A stretch of DNA of 64,000 nt from Dioscorea cayenensis subsp. rotundata (GCF_009730915.1 NC_052488.1:20826305-20890304); one strand, 5' to 3'; positions 11,846-25,800 are shown, counted from the stretch's first letter. Program-made: numbers and translations. The notes: generated by a model from the letters alone, not told the origin.

Positions 11846-14800
11846 CTCACCGCCAATCTACAAATGCAATGGAAATGAACTTGAAGCAGTGAATATAAAG
11901 ACAGAGAGAGTGATAGGGATGGAAAGTAATAGTGAAAGACAAAAAGATAATTATTACATAAACGTCTTTGGTTGCAGGTGTGTTATTGTTAAGACTATAC
12001 GCTGTAATAGACCAAAGAGATCAGCAAGTGGCATGGCTTGCATTGGTTGTCTGACTGGATTCAAATGCATTGTGCGCGTGTGTGTGAGTGTGCGCGTGCA
12101 GCGCGTGTGTGTTTTGTTTGGTAGTGAGGAGTTGGCGGTGCAAGTTTCAAAGTTTCAATGTCTCTTTGAGACACTCTAAAAGAGTACAGAGTTCAGAATG
12201 GAGAAATGATGGTCAAATTGAAGAATAGTCTGTGTTGTTGTGTGTGTGTGTGTTTGAGTATATTTGCATGAATAGCTTGCAAGAAATTTGCTTGTGTTTT
12301 GATATTGAATGCATGCTGGTGTTCTTAGGTTAAAGAGTGTTTGCATGCATGTGGTGGAAGAAGTTGGTGAAAAGGACCTAACTTTTGGGATATATGGAGT
12401 AAGATCCTGTTTTTAAATTGGGGAAAGGGTCTCTAAACTTTGAATTAGGGTTGGTAAGGTTGATGTTTATGTTTTGATGATATTTGTTGCTAAAAAAAAA
12501 AATCATTTTTGTCATTTTTGAGAAACTCATTTTTCTTCTATTTTTTCTTGTGAAAGATTATATTTGTTGTTTATGTTTTTATTAAGCTCGTTTTGTGATG
12601 ATTCTAAATTTTGTTATGGTTTGGTCAATCGCTTTATGAGGTGTATGTTTATGTTTTGATGATATTTGTTGTTAAAAAATCATTCTTGTCATTTTTGAGA
12701 AACTTAACTCATTTTTCTTCTATTTTTTTATCGTGAAACATCATATTTGTCGTTTATGTTTTTACTAAGCTCATATTGTGGTCTCTAAACTTTGAATGAA
12801 GGTTGGTAAGGTTGATGTTTATGTTTTGATGATATTTGTTGCTAAAAAAAATTATTTTTGTCATTTTTGAGAAACTCATTTTTCTTCTATTTTTTCTCGT
12901 GAAAGATTATATTTGTTGTTTATGTTTTTATTAAGCTCGTGTTGTGATCATTCTAAATTTTGTCATGGTTTGGTCTATCGCATTACGAGGTGTATGCTTA
13001 TGTTTTGATGATATTTGTTGTTAAAAAATCATTTTTGTCATTTTTGAGAAACTCATTTTCTTCTATTTTTTATCGTTAAAGATTATATTTGTTGTTCATG
13101 TTTTCATTAAGCTCATGTGGTGATCATTCTAAATTTTGTCGTGGTTTGGTCTATCGCACTATGAAAAATCATAATGCATGTCGCTTATATTTTTAGTAAG
13201 GTTTTGTCGAGAAGTATATTTGTCGTCTACATCTTTAATAAGCTTCTGTTGTAGATATTTAATCGTAGTGCATATTATTTATATTTTTGTGGTTTCATTG
13301 TTGTGAAATATTATCTTTTACTGTAATTTCTATGATTGTTTCTTCATGTGTCCTTCCATGCATGTCTTCATTCAACTCCATTTGCACTATGAAAATATAC
13401 CTTGCTTAACGACTGTCTTTTATTTTGAGTATTCTTTCCCAAAACTTACCAGCGCATTCTGATCTAGAAATTTACCTCCATTTGTTGTGTTTCTTTTGGC
13501 ATAAATTAGTTTGTTCAAATAGAGCAAATAATCTTCAAATATACAAAAAAATATAACCAACTTCTACCATCCAGAAGAAATCAACAGCCAAAATAATATC
13601 ATCAGAAATTTAAGTACCAAAAACAAAGCTATTTATAATGACAAAAAAGCAATTCCATCATTCAACAACAATGGCTGCCAAACCCTCTACATGGATCAAA
13701 TGCTTTAGTCCAGTTCATCTTGTCTCTTGGCTTGTAAAACAAAAACCAAATGAAAATTCTTCCAACATTTAATGTAAATCATTTTTTCAACACAAATATG
13801 TACAAAAATGTCAGCTTGATCAGAGAGAGATCAGTGACTATCACAAGCAGGTACCACAAGAGGATCCAAGTCTCAGCGAGATCAAGAGTTTACCAGGCAA
13901 GGGCCTCTAAATTGGTATTGGGAATTGGTGTCAACTTGTATTTGGTTGAATGAAGCTGTCAACACTAATGCTCAGGCCGGAAGTTTTGCAGTTTTAAAAC
14001 CATCTTCCATGCCTGTCAATAAAGAACACTCAAATTAAAGCAATGGAATACAGTTAGTCTTCTTGTGTACACAGCATAAATCGTCACCAAAATGATATGG
14101 CATACATCCGCCTTCACTGATCTCAGACTGAAACTATGGTATATATGTACTAGTTCAAGCAATCTACTGATTTGGACACTCAGGTATTTATCTACAGTTT
14201 GAAAGGGAATAACTCAGACAAAGGAGAGGTGAAAAAAATCTCAAAGCATGGTAAGAAATAGCGATAAAACTGCAATCTTTCAAATCAAAAATAACATTTG
14301 AATTCAAGAGCAAGAAACCCAGTAGCACAGGGAAATATGGCTGGAGGACCACTCACCTTTATGTATAGGTTGCAGCTAAAAATAACATGGATCGAAGAGC
14401 TGGCAGAGGTTGTGCATTTTGAAACAGGAAAAACAATGATAAAAATACCAGAAAAAAGGCATTCTTAACTAATAAGGAGAACCCTAAACAAATTATGCAA
14501 AAGGACTTGATGCTTTAGAGACCATCGTGTTCATAGTTGATGAATTAATTAGGTTACTTTGTCAGGAATAAACTTCCTAACAAAAATTTACTGTATACAA
14601 TTTGTAGACATGGAAAGTACAAAAACTGTCTAAATTCTTGCAAGAAATGAATATATCTAAGTTACTACTAATATGTTCTCAAGATATGCTAACATTGGTT
14701 AAATGAACCAGATCCACAAAATATAGGGGAGATAAACCACAAGCTTTGAATTTTTGACCCCAAAAGCAGGTCAGAAGGAAAGAATCAAATTTTCTTCCCC

Positions 14801-15016
14801 AATTTCTTTTTTAAAGGTATTGGTGGTCAGATTGTAACTGCTAAGAGCAGCAATGCGAGTATAAGAATTAAATTCGGTGTAGTGCATGGATGATTTCATA
14901 TAGGCTGTAACAATAGGGGGTGAGGTTGGACTAAGACAGGAATGCATTTTGGAATAGTCCCATGACCCTACTTCCTAGGTTCAAATAGTAAATAAAGGTT
15001 CAACAGCCTGCATACC
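11846..15016. other. Intergenic region between the MADS-box gene and SPL2
   Basis: Both neighbours are on the minus strand, so this holds the MADS-box 5' region and the SPL2 3' region. Apart from the ~180-bp tandem repeat (listed separately), it has a GT/GC-rich tract around 12065-12112 (alternating GTGTGCGCGT) in the probable MADS-box leader or promoter. About 13640-15016 may include an SPL2 3' UTR, possibly spliced. No convincing coding exon was found. Confidence 0.5.
12430..13240. repeat. Tandem repeat of about 180 bp upstream of the MADS-box gene
   Basis: The phrase TTATGTTTTGATGATATTTG recurs near 12467, 12649, 12818 and 13000, each time followed by an A-run, TTTTTGTCATTTTTGAGAAACT and TTCTTCTATTTTTT. 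A second phrase, CTCTAAACTTTGAAT with GGTTGGTAAGGTTGATG, recurs only in alternate units (12430 and 12782), so the higher-order unit is about 352 bp. Degenerate copies fade out by about 13240. It lies about 0.6-1.4 kb upstream of the MADS-box start codon. Confidence 0.8.
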
Positions 15017-18000
15017 TCATGAACCAAAAATTCTGATGCAGGTTCTGATGCTCTGCCGACAAACAGGGCACTTTGGCGAAACTTCCCTCTCAATAGCGAA
15101 GGCACAACGTGGGCAGCACACAAGATGTCCACAAGGGACAAATGCAGATCTCCTCCGTCTCATCAAACAGACAACACAGAGCTCGCCATCTGCCACATCC
15201 CCAGTCTCATCATCTACATTAATTTCAGGAGTGGCTTCCCTCTGTAATTCCTGGGCTTGGCGCCTCCTCTCTCTCCACTCTTTCCATTTCAACCAGTTCC
15301 TGCATTGAAATCGGTAAACACAGTGAACTAAATAAAGTCTGGCTTCCTGGAAACAATGGTTTGCCATGCAATTTGATTCCTACAGCTTACAAAACCAGGC
15401 TAATTTTTTTCCAACAAGACCTTGTAAAGATGACCTTGCTGCATGAAATTGGTCAAATGGGCACTTGCACCATAAGCGAGCAGCAGGAAACATATGCCAA
15501 AGAAAATCATGCATAACAAACTCAGTTTACAGGCCCTCCCTCCCCAATGTTCTATAGTTGTAGTACTTGTTATACCGTATTCATGGAAATAGGATAGGGC
15601 AAACAGGGCGATATTAAAAGATCAGCATCATAATAACAAATATTCAAATTAACACACAAAGAACAGAGTATCCATAGGGCAGCATAGAACACAAAATGTA
15701 TGGTATATACCTATGAATGGCATAACCAAGAACACCAACAGACATAGTTCCAAGCAAAAGGCCACACCAAAAGTGTACTCCAGATCTAGTTGCCATATCA
15801 GACTCAATTTCACCTTTTGTCATATCAGACCTACAAAAGAACAACATGCCAATATTAAATGGTTTTAACTAGCACCAAGTCACTGATCAAAATAGATAAG
15901 AAAATAGCAAATGGAAGTCCCACAGCATGCATATGATGTATGATGAAACATACCATAGTAAATCAGGCTATGTCCAGCATCACCTATGATTTATTAAATC
16001 AAGTATGGGAGAGGAGTACTTACAAAGGAGTTAGACTCACATCACCCCATATGAGTAGATAATTGAGACTTGCCTTGGCAATATAAATGGAAAAAAACAC
16101 CAAAATAGCATGTCAAAGATCCCATTAACAATTTGGGACCAATAAAAATAGAGATGAAATTTCGATTGTCTACTGGTGCATTTATGTCGTTATTGCAAGA
16201 TGTTAGCCAATCATCTAAGGATACGTATAATGGAAATAAAATATGCATTCAATCATATTACTAAATACTCGCAATAAAACATGGAAATCGATTATCTGCA
16301 TGTGTTGTGTGTGGTGAAAGCTGTTATCCAATCATTGAAGGATGCATATAATAGAAATAAATCATACAGTAAATTGTATTACTAAATCCTCACAAGAAAC
16401 ATGGAAGGTCCCTGCATGACTTGATCTCGACAGCACCACCTTTTGTTGTGCAAATGCCAATAGCAGTGACCTCCTTTCCGACTGGAAGTATTTTTTCTTC
16501 ATCCAGCAAAGCAATCTTGCACCATAATGAAATCCCACATTAGGAAGTTTTGCAAACGTAATATAAAACAAATTGGCAACAAAAAACTTAAGCCTTAAGA
16601 GGTGCCCAGTGACGAATAATACACACACACAATGAAATGTATACCGGGTATCCCTGACCAAATAAGATCTGCAAGAATGTGTACGGAGAAGGCTGAACCG
16701 GGTGCAGATGATGATAAACAGTTGCAAGGGGCAGCTGATGGGCCGATCCATCCAAGCTAACACTCACATAGTCAGAATTGGGCCGGGTGCTACTCTCCAT
16801 CAGTACAAATGGAACCTAAAGAATCAAATTGACCAACAATTTAAAATTATACAAAAAAATGGTTCATAGGATTAGTTAAACCTCAAGGGTTAGCATCTTT
16901 AACATACTGATCTCAATGAGCTTGACTGTTGTTCTTTCATAGACTTGAAGAGAAGAGTATGGAGATCAAACCTCCGACCAAAGAGGCCAGTCCATTCATT
17001 GTAAAGACACTACAGAAGCAGCAAATCATGTGGTTTACTATTAGAACCAATCAATGTCACCGAATTTCCGAGCACATTAAACAAAAAAATCCATCAAATG
17101 GAAGCTATTAAACAAATGATTCTCAAGAATTACTAAGAAACAAAACAGGCTATCACATCTGCAATAACGGAATAACCTATTGATCAGACACTGTGAAAGT
17201 TAAATATCAAAGAAATTCAGATCCCCTTGATAACCCAAATTCAATCCAACAAAAATTTTTTTTTCCTTTTTAAATCCCAATAAAAAATGTCAATATTCTA
17301 AGTAAAACATTAATCATAACAAGAAGCTCGTAATAAGGGTTCTGAATAGCTAAAACCCTAAAATTTGCTTACCACTACCATTAAGTGTGAAAATAAGTTC
17401 AATTAACAAAAATTACATCAAGAATGATTCAGGAGAGAGTCTCCATAGAATCCTAATTCGATTAAAGAAATTGAGAAATCCTTCTCAACCATCTTCTATG
17501 TATAAACCCTAAAATCTTAATTCTCTGTGTATCAGTCCAGCTGCTCCGAAAATTCAGAAACCAATCAACCATATTCAATGCTGTAAACATGTTCCAAATG
17601 GCAGCCATATTCCAAGAAAACTCACTCCCTTGGAATTGAAATTCCAATTCTAATTTCGCAATAATCGACTAAAGAAATTGAGAAATCTTTAAATCATGTT
17701 CAATGTAAAAAACCTAAAATCCTAATTCTTTCTATGTTAGTCAAGCTGCTCCCAAAAAATTCAGATTTCAATCGACCATATTCAATGAAGTAAAAATGTT
17801 ATAGATTCCAACAATATTCCAAGAAAACACAATAATGCCTAAAAAATGAGCCTTTAAAAGTCTGAATTGAAATTTAAATTCGAATTTAGCATGTTACTAA
17901 GCCAATACAAGCCCGAATTGGAAAGAACAAAATACGCAAAAAGGGTACCGTCTGCGTTCTCTGCACTACCACAGCCCGCTCACCAGAGCAGGAGACGAGT

Positions 18001-18287
18001 TGGGAGGTCGTCCAACCGCGATCAGAGGCAGGTTTGGGCTGGACACTGCCACGGATGACAACAAGCGTACCTTCATCGCTGTCTTCGTCCGAATTGAGGA
18101 GCAATCGAAGATCAGAGAGGCGGGGATTGGGTGCGGATCGGAGGCGGCGGAGGGAGGATGAGATGGAGAAGTAGTTCGCCCAAGATTGGAAGGCAAAGTA
18201 GGCCAGCGTGATGCCGAGGAATACGCCATCACACGCGGTCGCGAACCGAGCGACCGCCGCCGCCGCCGCGCTGTCCCGCGACGACAT
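15017..18287 (-). CDS. SPL2: SP1-like RING-type E3 ubiquitin ligase (SPL2-like)
   Basis: Six exons fit in phase: 18287-17949, 17009-16908, 16815-16645, 16515-16394, 15830-15711 and 15299-15017. They encode 378 residues. A hydrophobic segment near residues 22-42 and a second one near 262-283 bracket a MUL1/GIDE-type middle region (VPFVLMESS, LDGSAHQLPL, DEEKILPVGKEVTAIG). The C-terminus, from about residue 326, carries a C3HC4 RING of the form CVVC...CGHLVCCPRC...CPVCRQSI. This architecture, with the tail ending IRIFGS, matches Arabidopsis SPL2, a relative of the chloroplast outer-envelope ligase SP1. The known family acts in organelle outer membranes and ubiquitinates surface proteins; the exact membrane here is inferred. 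All RING cysteines and the histidine are present. The ATG at 18287 opens directly into the hydrophobic N-terminus and is the only sensible start. Confidence 0.9.
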
Positions 18288-18482
18288 CGGTGGCGTCTTC
18301 AGAGAGTTTTCTTCTCGGCTCGTTCTCTTGAGACGATGAAAACCAGAGATCGTGCCTTCTTTGTCATTCTTGCCAATTTTTTATTTATTTGAGTTTTTTC
18401 GCTATCACCCCCGCTCTTTTTTTTATTATTAATCTTTACATTTGGTTATAAATCCTAAACCCTATAAACCCTTAATTTGGAG

Positions 18483-19063
18483 GGTGTGTTTGGTGAAAAT
18501 AATAGTATAAGGACAAATAAAATATAAAAAATGGTGCATAATAATGTGTACTAAATAAATTATTATATAATATTTTATTATCTCATTATAGATTTGAAGT
18601 TAAGCAAATAATGGTAAGATATAATATGAATGATGGGTAAAATAAATAAAATTATTTTTATAATTCAGATTTTTTTCAATAGCTTTTATGAATATGAGAT
18701 TAAGTAAAACCCTTTCAATAGCTTTAGATGTGAGAAACTTCACTTAAAATAGTAAAATTTATATCGCTAGTTTTGTTGTTGATGAATTTCTCATGCCAAG
18801 TCTTCAACTATCAAAGAATAAGACATATAATAAAAACTTAAATAAGGGAGAAAAATAAATAAAAGGTAGAAAATCAATTTATGTTTTTTTTTATTCTATG
18901 ATGCTGATTTTTTCTTAACTCTTTTTATAAAATTAGTTATAAAAATAAAGTAAGTAAATAAATAAAGTTATTATATTTTATTGGTCCATCAAACAAAAAA
19001 ATAAAAAAACAGAATAATATGATTTATCCTACCATATTTTATTTACAATGTACACCAAATGAC
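18483..19063. mobile_element. Candidate MITE between SPL2 and the myosin gene
   Basis: The left end reads GGGTGTGTTTGGTGAAAAT and the right end reads CAATGTACACCAAATGACCCC. Their outer parts are imperfect inverted repeats (GGGTGTGTTTGGTG against GGGGTCATTTGGTG) around a very AT-rich, non-coding interior of about 0.55 kb. GGG..TTTGGT ends are common among plant hAT-type MITEs. I could not find a convincing target duplication, so the element and its exact ends are uncertain. Confidence 0.35.
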
Positions 19064-19154
19064 CCCAAGGGTGTGCAATAAAATTGCTCCACATTTTATG
19101 AAAATAAAAAAAGCCAGACTTATATAAAACGAATGACACATCTGCACGCTGTTT

Positions 19155-19460
19155 CATAATATTATTAATTCCAAGGGGTTTTTTATAAAATTCCGCTCGA
19201 ATTGACGCTTTATGCAACAACCACTCAGATGCTTTAGAAATTACGCAAGTCTACATATTTTCTAATATCATTAATTCCAAGGGGCACGCCATAAAATTGC
19301 GCTAGAATCAACTCTTTACGCAGAAAACACCCTGGCATTTTTGAAACCACGCCATCTCTGACGCGTTATGCAAGAACACCCTGACATTTTTGAAATTAGT
19401 CCGATACCAAGCTTTTATAATATTATAAATGTTTATTAATTCCAAGGCCTCTCCATGTTT
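19155..19460. repeat. Degenerate short tandem repeats upstream of the myosin promoter
   Basis: The phrase ATTAATTCCAAGG recurs at about 19165, 19269 and 19435. The first two are followed at similar distance by TAAAATT(C/G)CGCT(C/A)GAAT and an ACGC motif. ACCCTG(G/A)CATTTTTGAAA occurs twice (about 19329 and 19378). The unit is about 105 bp in the best-preserved part. No coding content. Confidence 0.6.
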
Positions 19461-19628
19461 CCAAAATGGCACATCTGGAAAACCACAATAGTTACCTTGG
19501 AAACCGTAATTTTCCTAAAAAAGGAAGGGGTATATCAGTCTTTCCACGGCCCCTAGCAGCTGTAGCTGCGGTTATCCGGCCCGTGCCGAAGCTCCTCGCC
19601 GATCTCGCCCCTCTCTCTCTCTCGCTTC

Positions 19629-19636
19629 TATAAATA
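19629..19636 (+). promoter_or_regulatory. TATA box of the myosin gene
   Basis: TATAAATA lies 208 bp upstream of the myosin ATG, within a C/T-rich region, followed by a CT dinucleotide tract at about 19726-19750 that would fall in the 5' UTR. Spacing and context fit a plant core promoter with transcription starting near 19660-19670. No other TATA candidate this good was seen between the SPL2 gene and this ATG. Confidence 0.65.
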
Positions 19637-19718
19637 CTAGTCCCTTGCCCGGGCCCATCCAACATCATTGACCACCTGCTCTTCGGGCGGGAAGGGAATT
19701 CGTACTTCCAATACGAGA

Positions 19719-19750
<32 letters not shown>

Positions 19751-19836
19751 CTAGGGTTCCATCTCTCCCTCTTCTTCCTTTTTTTCTTGGATTTCTTGTG
19801 GGTTTTTAGGGGTTCTAGGGTTTCCAAGAAGGGAAG

Positions 19837-22800
19837 ATGAGTTTTCGGAAGGGATCTATGGTGTGGGTGGAGGATAAGGATGCTGCCTGGATCGAAGCTG
19901 AGGTGGTTGATGTCAGGGATAAGACTTTGGTTGTGGTCACGGCTGCCCGGAAGAAGGTTTGCGTTTTTTTTAATGGTTCTTTTATTGTTACTTGGTTTTC
20001 ATTTGTTGGTTTTGTGTTGTGTTTTCCTGATTTTTGCTTATTGACTGGTTTTGATGTGGTTTCTTAATTCTTGGAGAAGGGTCCCGTTTAATTTTTTAAG
20101 ATCGTTTTACTGTTCATTGTGTGTTCTGAGGTTTAGCTGGATTTTTTTTTATTCTGGTGTCTCCGAGGTTTTTTATGGGTTTTTTGATTCTTGGAGAAGG
20201 TTTCCATTTCTTTTTAAGATTATTTTACTGATTGTTGTGTGTTCTGTGGTTTGTTGGATTTTTTTTCTTGATTCTTGTGTTTTCAGAGGTTCTGATGGGG
20301 TTTCTTGATTCTTGAAAGGTATAATTTCTTTTTTTAATTTTCTTTTTCCTGTATTTTGTGTATTTTCAGGCATTGTTAGTTATTCTTGACTATTGCGTAT
20401 TTTGAGGTTTTGTTGAATTTTCTTAATTCTTTTTTATTATGATGTTTGATGGGCTTCCTTGATATTCTTGGAGATTTCTTTTGAGCTTCTTTCCTGGTTG
20501 TCTATTTTGATGGGTTGATTAGATTTCATGATTATTCCGGCTGTGTTTCTCATGAATATGTTTGAAGATCACTGTGAGCTTGGGGAAGTTGTTACCTCGA
20601 GATCCGGAGGCTGACCATGGTGGAGTGGATGACATGACAAAGTTGACTTATTTGAATGAGCCAGGGGTTCTTTATAACCTAGCCAGGAGATATGCTCTTA
20701 ATGAGATTTATGTGAGTATATCTTTGAGCGTGTTTGTTCTTTCTCAAGAAAATAGGAATTTTTGGATTTGCTTCACGTGCGATTTGTAAACTAATTACTT
20801 GTCTACATGCAGAACATGCACGTATATAAACTTACTTTTAGATCACGACAGATATTAACTGAAGACCAAAGAAACCTGCCATATTCTTAGAAAGTTTGAA
20901 TTGAGTTTTCAGTGATATACTGATACTATATGTAGGATGGCTGCCAGGAAGCAGCGATAATGAAGTGCAACTTTTGTATTAAGTTTATGTGGTTGATTCT
21001 GGATATGCTTAGTGTTTAGATTTAGAAAGTCTGAAGTCTGAACTGTTGTTGGGACCATTCTTGTGTGGTGTTTTGTTTTGGTTTCAGTTAGTGTTGCCTT
21101 GAATTTGTGGGCAGCTTGATGCTTTCATGGTATTCTGTTCAGCTAGAACTTGCTGAAAGGACTTCATGGCCAATTAATCGGCAATGCAGCTTATCTGTTT
21201 GCTCCCATACTACTTTAGAGATAATATTGTTTAACATGAAATATCATTATTATGCTGCATGCTGGAGACGCCACGAGAGTAAATGGAATTAAAGGCGGGA
21301 ACATAATCATTTAATTCTTGTCGTTGTCTTTCTTTGTCTTATTTATGGACAACACCATTTTTTTTGTATAGAACTCTATATGTTTTGTTCTAGAAGAACC
21401 CATTAACGCAACAAAAAAAATTGGCAGAGGTTGTTTTGCATGCATTATATAAATATTTTGGGCGTATGTACACGGATTTATGATTTATATAGATGATCAC
21501 TTATTTTGTGTGTGTTTTAGTCTTATGTTTTAGTATGGTAACACTTCTAAACTTTTTCTAGACATATACGGGCAGCATCTTGATTGCTGTTAATCCATTC
21601 GCCAAGCTTCCTCATCTATATAATGGTCATATGATGGAACAATACAAGGGTGTTCGCTTTGGAGAGCTAAGCCCCCATGTATTTGCCATTGCCGATGCGT
21701 CATACAGGTATATAATTTTATATTGCATTATGAGGGTGTTCTGCAGTTTATATGCATTTCATGAGCTTTTGCTTTCCACAATAATCTAACTTTTTCTATC
21801 TTGATGTTGCAGAGCTATGATGAATGAGGGTCGCAGCCAGTCCATTTTGGTTAGCGGAGAAAGTGGTGCAGGGAAAACGGAAACAACAAAGCTTATCATG
21901 CAGTATCTCACATTTGTCGGTGGTCGGGCTGCTGGTGGTGAACGGACTGTTGAGCAACAAGTGCTAGAAGTAGCTGCCACACTCCATCTCCTTTTATTAT
22001 ACAATATCCCAAATTTAATTTCTAAATTCTTTCTTTATATGGCTTTGTTCTTTGTTTTTAATTTTTATTTTGAGAATAATTTGTGTGCTCGTTTTCATAT
22101 TGATGCAGTCAAATCCACTTCTAGAAGCATTTGGTAATGCGAGGACAGTTAGAAATGATAATTCAAGGTGCTGATTCAAATATATCTTATAGTTATTAGC
22201 TGATATGTACTTTTATGTCCTATGAGCGATATGATTAGATATTAGTGCTGTATTTGTCCAAAAGGAGTCTTGTTTGTGAAGTTTTTGGTTCACCCACCTG
22301 TTTTTTTGGCAGCCGTTTTGGGAAGTTTGTTGAGATACAATTTGATCGGAGTGGTCGGATATCAGGTGCTGCTATTAGAACTTATCTTCTGGAAAGATCA
22401 CGAGTAGTGCAAATAGCAGATCCTGAAAGGAATTACCATTGCTTCTATCAACTATGTGCTTCAGGAAAGGTTTTCATCTATGTTGAATTTGCCTTAATGG
22501 ACAATATGTGTGCTGCTCTTCCATGTCATTTTTACTAAAAATATATGCTTTTCCTAATTATTTGTATCTGTTTGAATCTCTTCTCTCTAGTTGTTGTTGT
22601 TATGCATGAATTAAGTTAGAGGCCTGACTTTGTTTGGCCATGTGGTGGATTTTTTTTTCAAAATTTTCTCAAACCCTACTTGTATAGGTTTTCATGTCCG
22701 CAGCTGTGTGCTTAGTTTTGTCTGATTATTTGCTTAATTTACAGTGATTTATCATGTGCAATTGATTCTTAAGTCCTTTTTTTTTAATTGGAACCCTAGA

Positions 22801-25800
22801 TTCATTTGCTTTGAAAAGTATATGCATTAACAGTGATGTCCACTTGATAGGAACTGGTAGTACTCCCAATTTTAGGCATCACTCAATTTCCATCAAATTG
22901 AAATGGATTAATGAAATTATATTAATTTTCTGTACAACAGATGCTATGCTCTTGCTCTAATAAAGAAATCAGCCTTCAAATTAAAAATTCAGTGGTGTAT
23001 TGATGTTTTTTTGTGGCTGCTTAGGGCCATCTCTTTCACTCAGAACGATGTTGTTTCCTGGTTTACCAGGTAGCCTCATTTGCAGTTGTGTTTCTGTTCA
23101 CCTCATCCTGTCTGTCTGTGACTTTTCTTTCCTACAATATAATATTGGAAACATGGTGTACAGTATGGTCATTCCAGCTTGTTTTCAGTTTGCTTGATAG
23201 TGTTTAATTTGTGCAACATATATATGCTTATCTGTAACAAATATAATGAGCTGGTCATTGTTTTAGATATACTGCAGGGATTTCTGATTATTCGATCAAT
23301 AAATAGCAAACGATGTCCTTGCTCTTTTTCATGCATGCATTTAATGTTCATATGTAGACCGTCTTGTGGAATCTTATTAGATAATTGGGCTTGTTTATAG
23401 TGTTGGTGGAAACTTGTAATCTTACAACTTTTCTTTGTCCAATGTGGGTTCTAGGATGCTACAAAGTACAAACTTGGCCATCCTAGAGAGTTCCATTATT
23501 TGAATCAGAGCAGGACGTTTGAGCTTGAGGGAGTAAGTAGTGCAGAGGAGTACTTGAAGACAAGGAGGGCAATGGATATTGTTGGTATAAGTCTTGCTGA
23601 CCAGGTTCTCCATTTCCTCTTCTGTTGTTCATTGCTCTCTATATTGATTCACTGATCCAGACATGTGTTTTACCCTCATCTTATGTCTCTTTGTAATTTC
23701 AGGAAGCCATATTTCGGACATTGGCTGCTATTCTTCATCTTGGGAATGTTGAATTTTCCCCTGGCAAAGAGCATGATTCCTCCATTGTGAAGGATTCTAA
23801 GTCCAATTTTCACCTTCAGATGTCTGCTGACTTATTTATGTAGGTGACTTCATTACAATGTCCATAGTCAAGACATTGGTGGGCTGAGAAATCTATTTTT
23901 TTGGTTTTTTTTTATGGCATGCTCAGATTTCTGCATACTTATTTATGTAGGTGACTTCATTATTGTGTCTGAATTATCATATTCGAGGATTATGCTAAAT
24001 TGTATTTTTTTAAAATTACATTTGTGACAGAAGCTGATTATGTTTAGATCTGTCCTATTTTCACCAAACTTAGTTGTTTATCTCATCAGGTGTGATCCAA
24101 ACATTCTTCTGGCAACATTGTGCTCTCGTTCTATACAGACTCATGAAGGAAGTATAATTAAAGCATTGGACTGTGCAGCTGCTACTGCCAGCCGTGATGC
24201 TTTAGCAAAGACTGTATATGCTCGATTATTTGACTGGCATGTTCCTATTCCTTCTGGAATTCAATCTCCTTTGAGGATATGTAGAGCTCCATAACTTGAA
24301 TTTATGTTTGCAGGCTTGTTGAGAACATAAACAAATCTGTTGGACAAGACTTGAACTCTATGATGCAGATTGGAGTCTTGGACATTTATGGGTTTGAATG
24401 CTTCAGAAACAACAGGTCATATATAAACAGGATTTTCAGATTGCAGCTCCTGCTTGTACAATATTTTTATTTTATCTCTTGATTTGAAGTGAAATCTAAG
24501 GCATTCAATAATTGGTTGAATGCAACCATTTCCTTGTGCTGCATTCTGCTTTTAAATATTTCTAATTTCGTTTCTCTCTCAGTTTAGCAGTTCATATGCT
24601 TCTATGTATTTTGACTATTTTCATCCAACTTGTCTTTTTAAATGTGTGCTATATTTAATGTGCACATGTTTTATCGCAAGTGGTGCTGCTTTGCCTATAT
24701 TGTCAACACTGGACTATTTGGAATCAGCTTATGTGATATTGAAGCATCACATTCTAAAGTTTGCTTGTTTTGGATCTTATGTGTAAACCATAATTTCTTG
24801 TCTAAAGATTCTAATTGAACTTGAATGAACTGTAGCCTGCATTAGTGTTGTCAGACAGTATTGATTTCATAGGGATATTGATAATTATGTTCTTTTAGTC
24901 CAAGAGTGTGATATGCCTTTTCTTGGTCTTGAATGTTTGGAATGTTATTATTTTTGGTTCCTGTATTTATTCCTGTTGTTAACCTGTATGCATGTTTTCT
25001 ACCATTCCATTTACCTCACTGTACTAATTTTAGTTGCTTTGTGTTCCTTAAATTGTATGCATCTTGCTATGGTGTACTTGATTTTGTTGACAGAATGTTT
25101 TGCGTTCCATTGAATTACTTCTAGTCAAGTTGTTATTTTTCAAGTTGATTGCTTTTACCTGTGAGCTTGTGCTCATTTTTGTTCATAAATTTTCTTGTGG
25201 ATGGATGTTTCTATCATTCCATTTGTTTTATTGTACTGATTTAGTTTCTTTGTGCTTTTTCATTGCTACAAACCTGCAACGCATGGATGATTTTGTTGCT
25301 GGATGTCTCATTAGCGTTCCATTGATTTTGACTATTTCTTGAGTTGATTACTTTTTCTCTTATCCAGTTTCGAGCAATTCTGCATTAACTTCGCTAATGA
25401 AAAGCTTCAACAACATTTCAATGAGGTGTGCGAGATGTCTGCTTTATTATTTTTTTGGTGGGTTCTGATCTACAAGTAAAATGCAAACTGCTTTTCTCAT
25501 ATGCATATTTTCTGATTTTGCCTTGTGTTTCAGCATGTGTTTAAGATGGAGCAGGAAGAATACAAGAATGAGGAGATCAATTGGAGCTACATCGAGTTTA
25601 TAGATAACCAAGATATCTTAGATTTGATTGAGAAGGTTTGTTTACTCAACTTTGAATGTTGAAGCACTGTCATCTGCTATTTTGGTCTCTTCTCAATGGA
25701 TAGATTATTCTTTTGGTTTGTTAAAAAATTTCTGTCAACTTTGAATGCTGATGGTCTGCCATCTTATTTGGTGTGTGTGTGTGTGTATATAATGGTGAAA

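Noticed and set aside
11736-12179. Plus-strand ORF of 147 codons
   Set aside because: It runs antisense over the MADS-domain exon and its upstream GT-rich leader; no similarity to any family was recognised.
13750-13953. Plus-strand ORF of 67 codons between the MADS-box gene and SPL2
   Set aside because: Low complexity, no family motif, no promoter or splice context.
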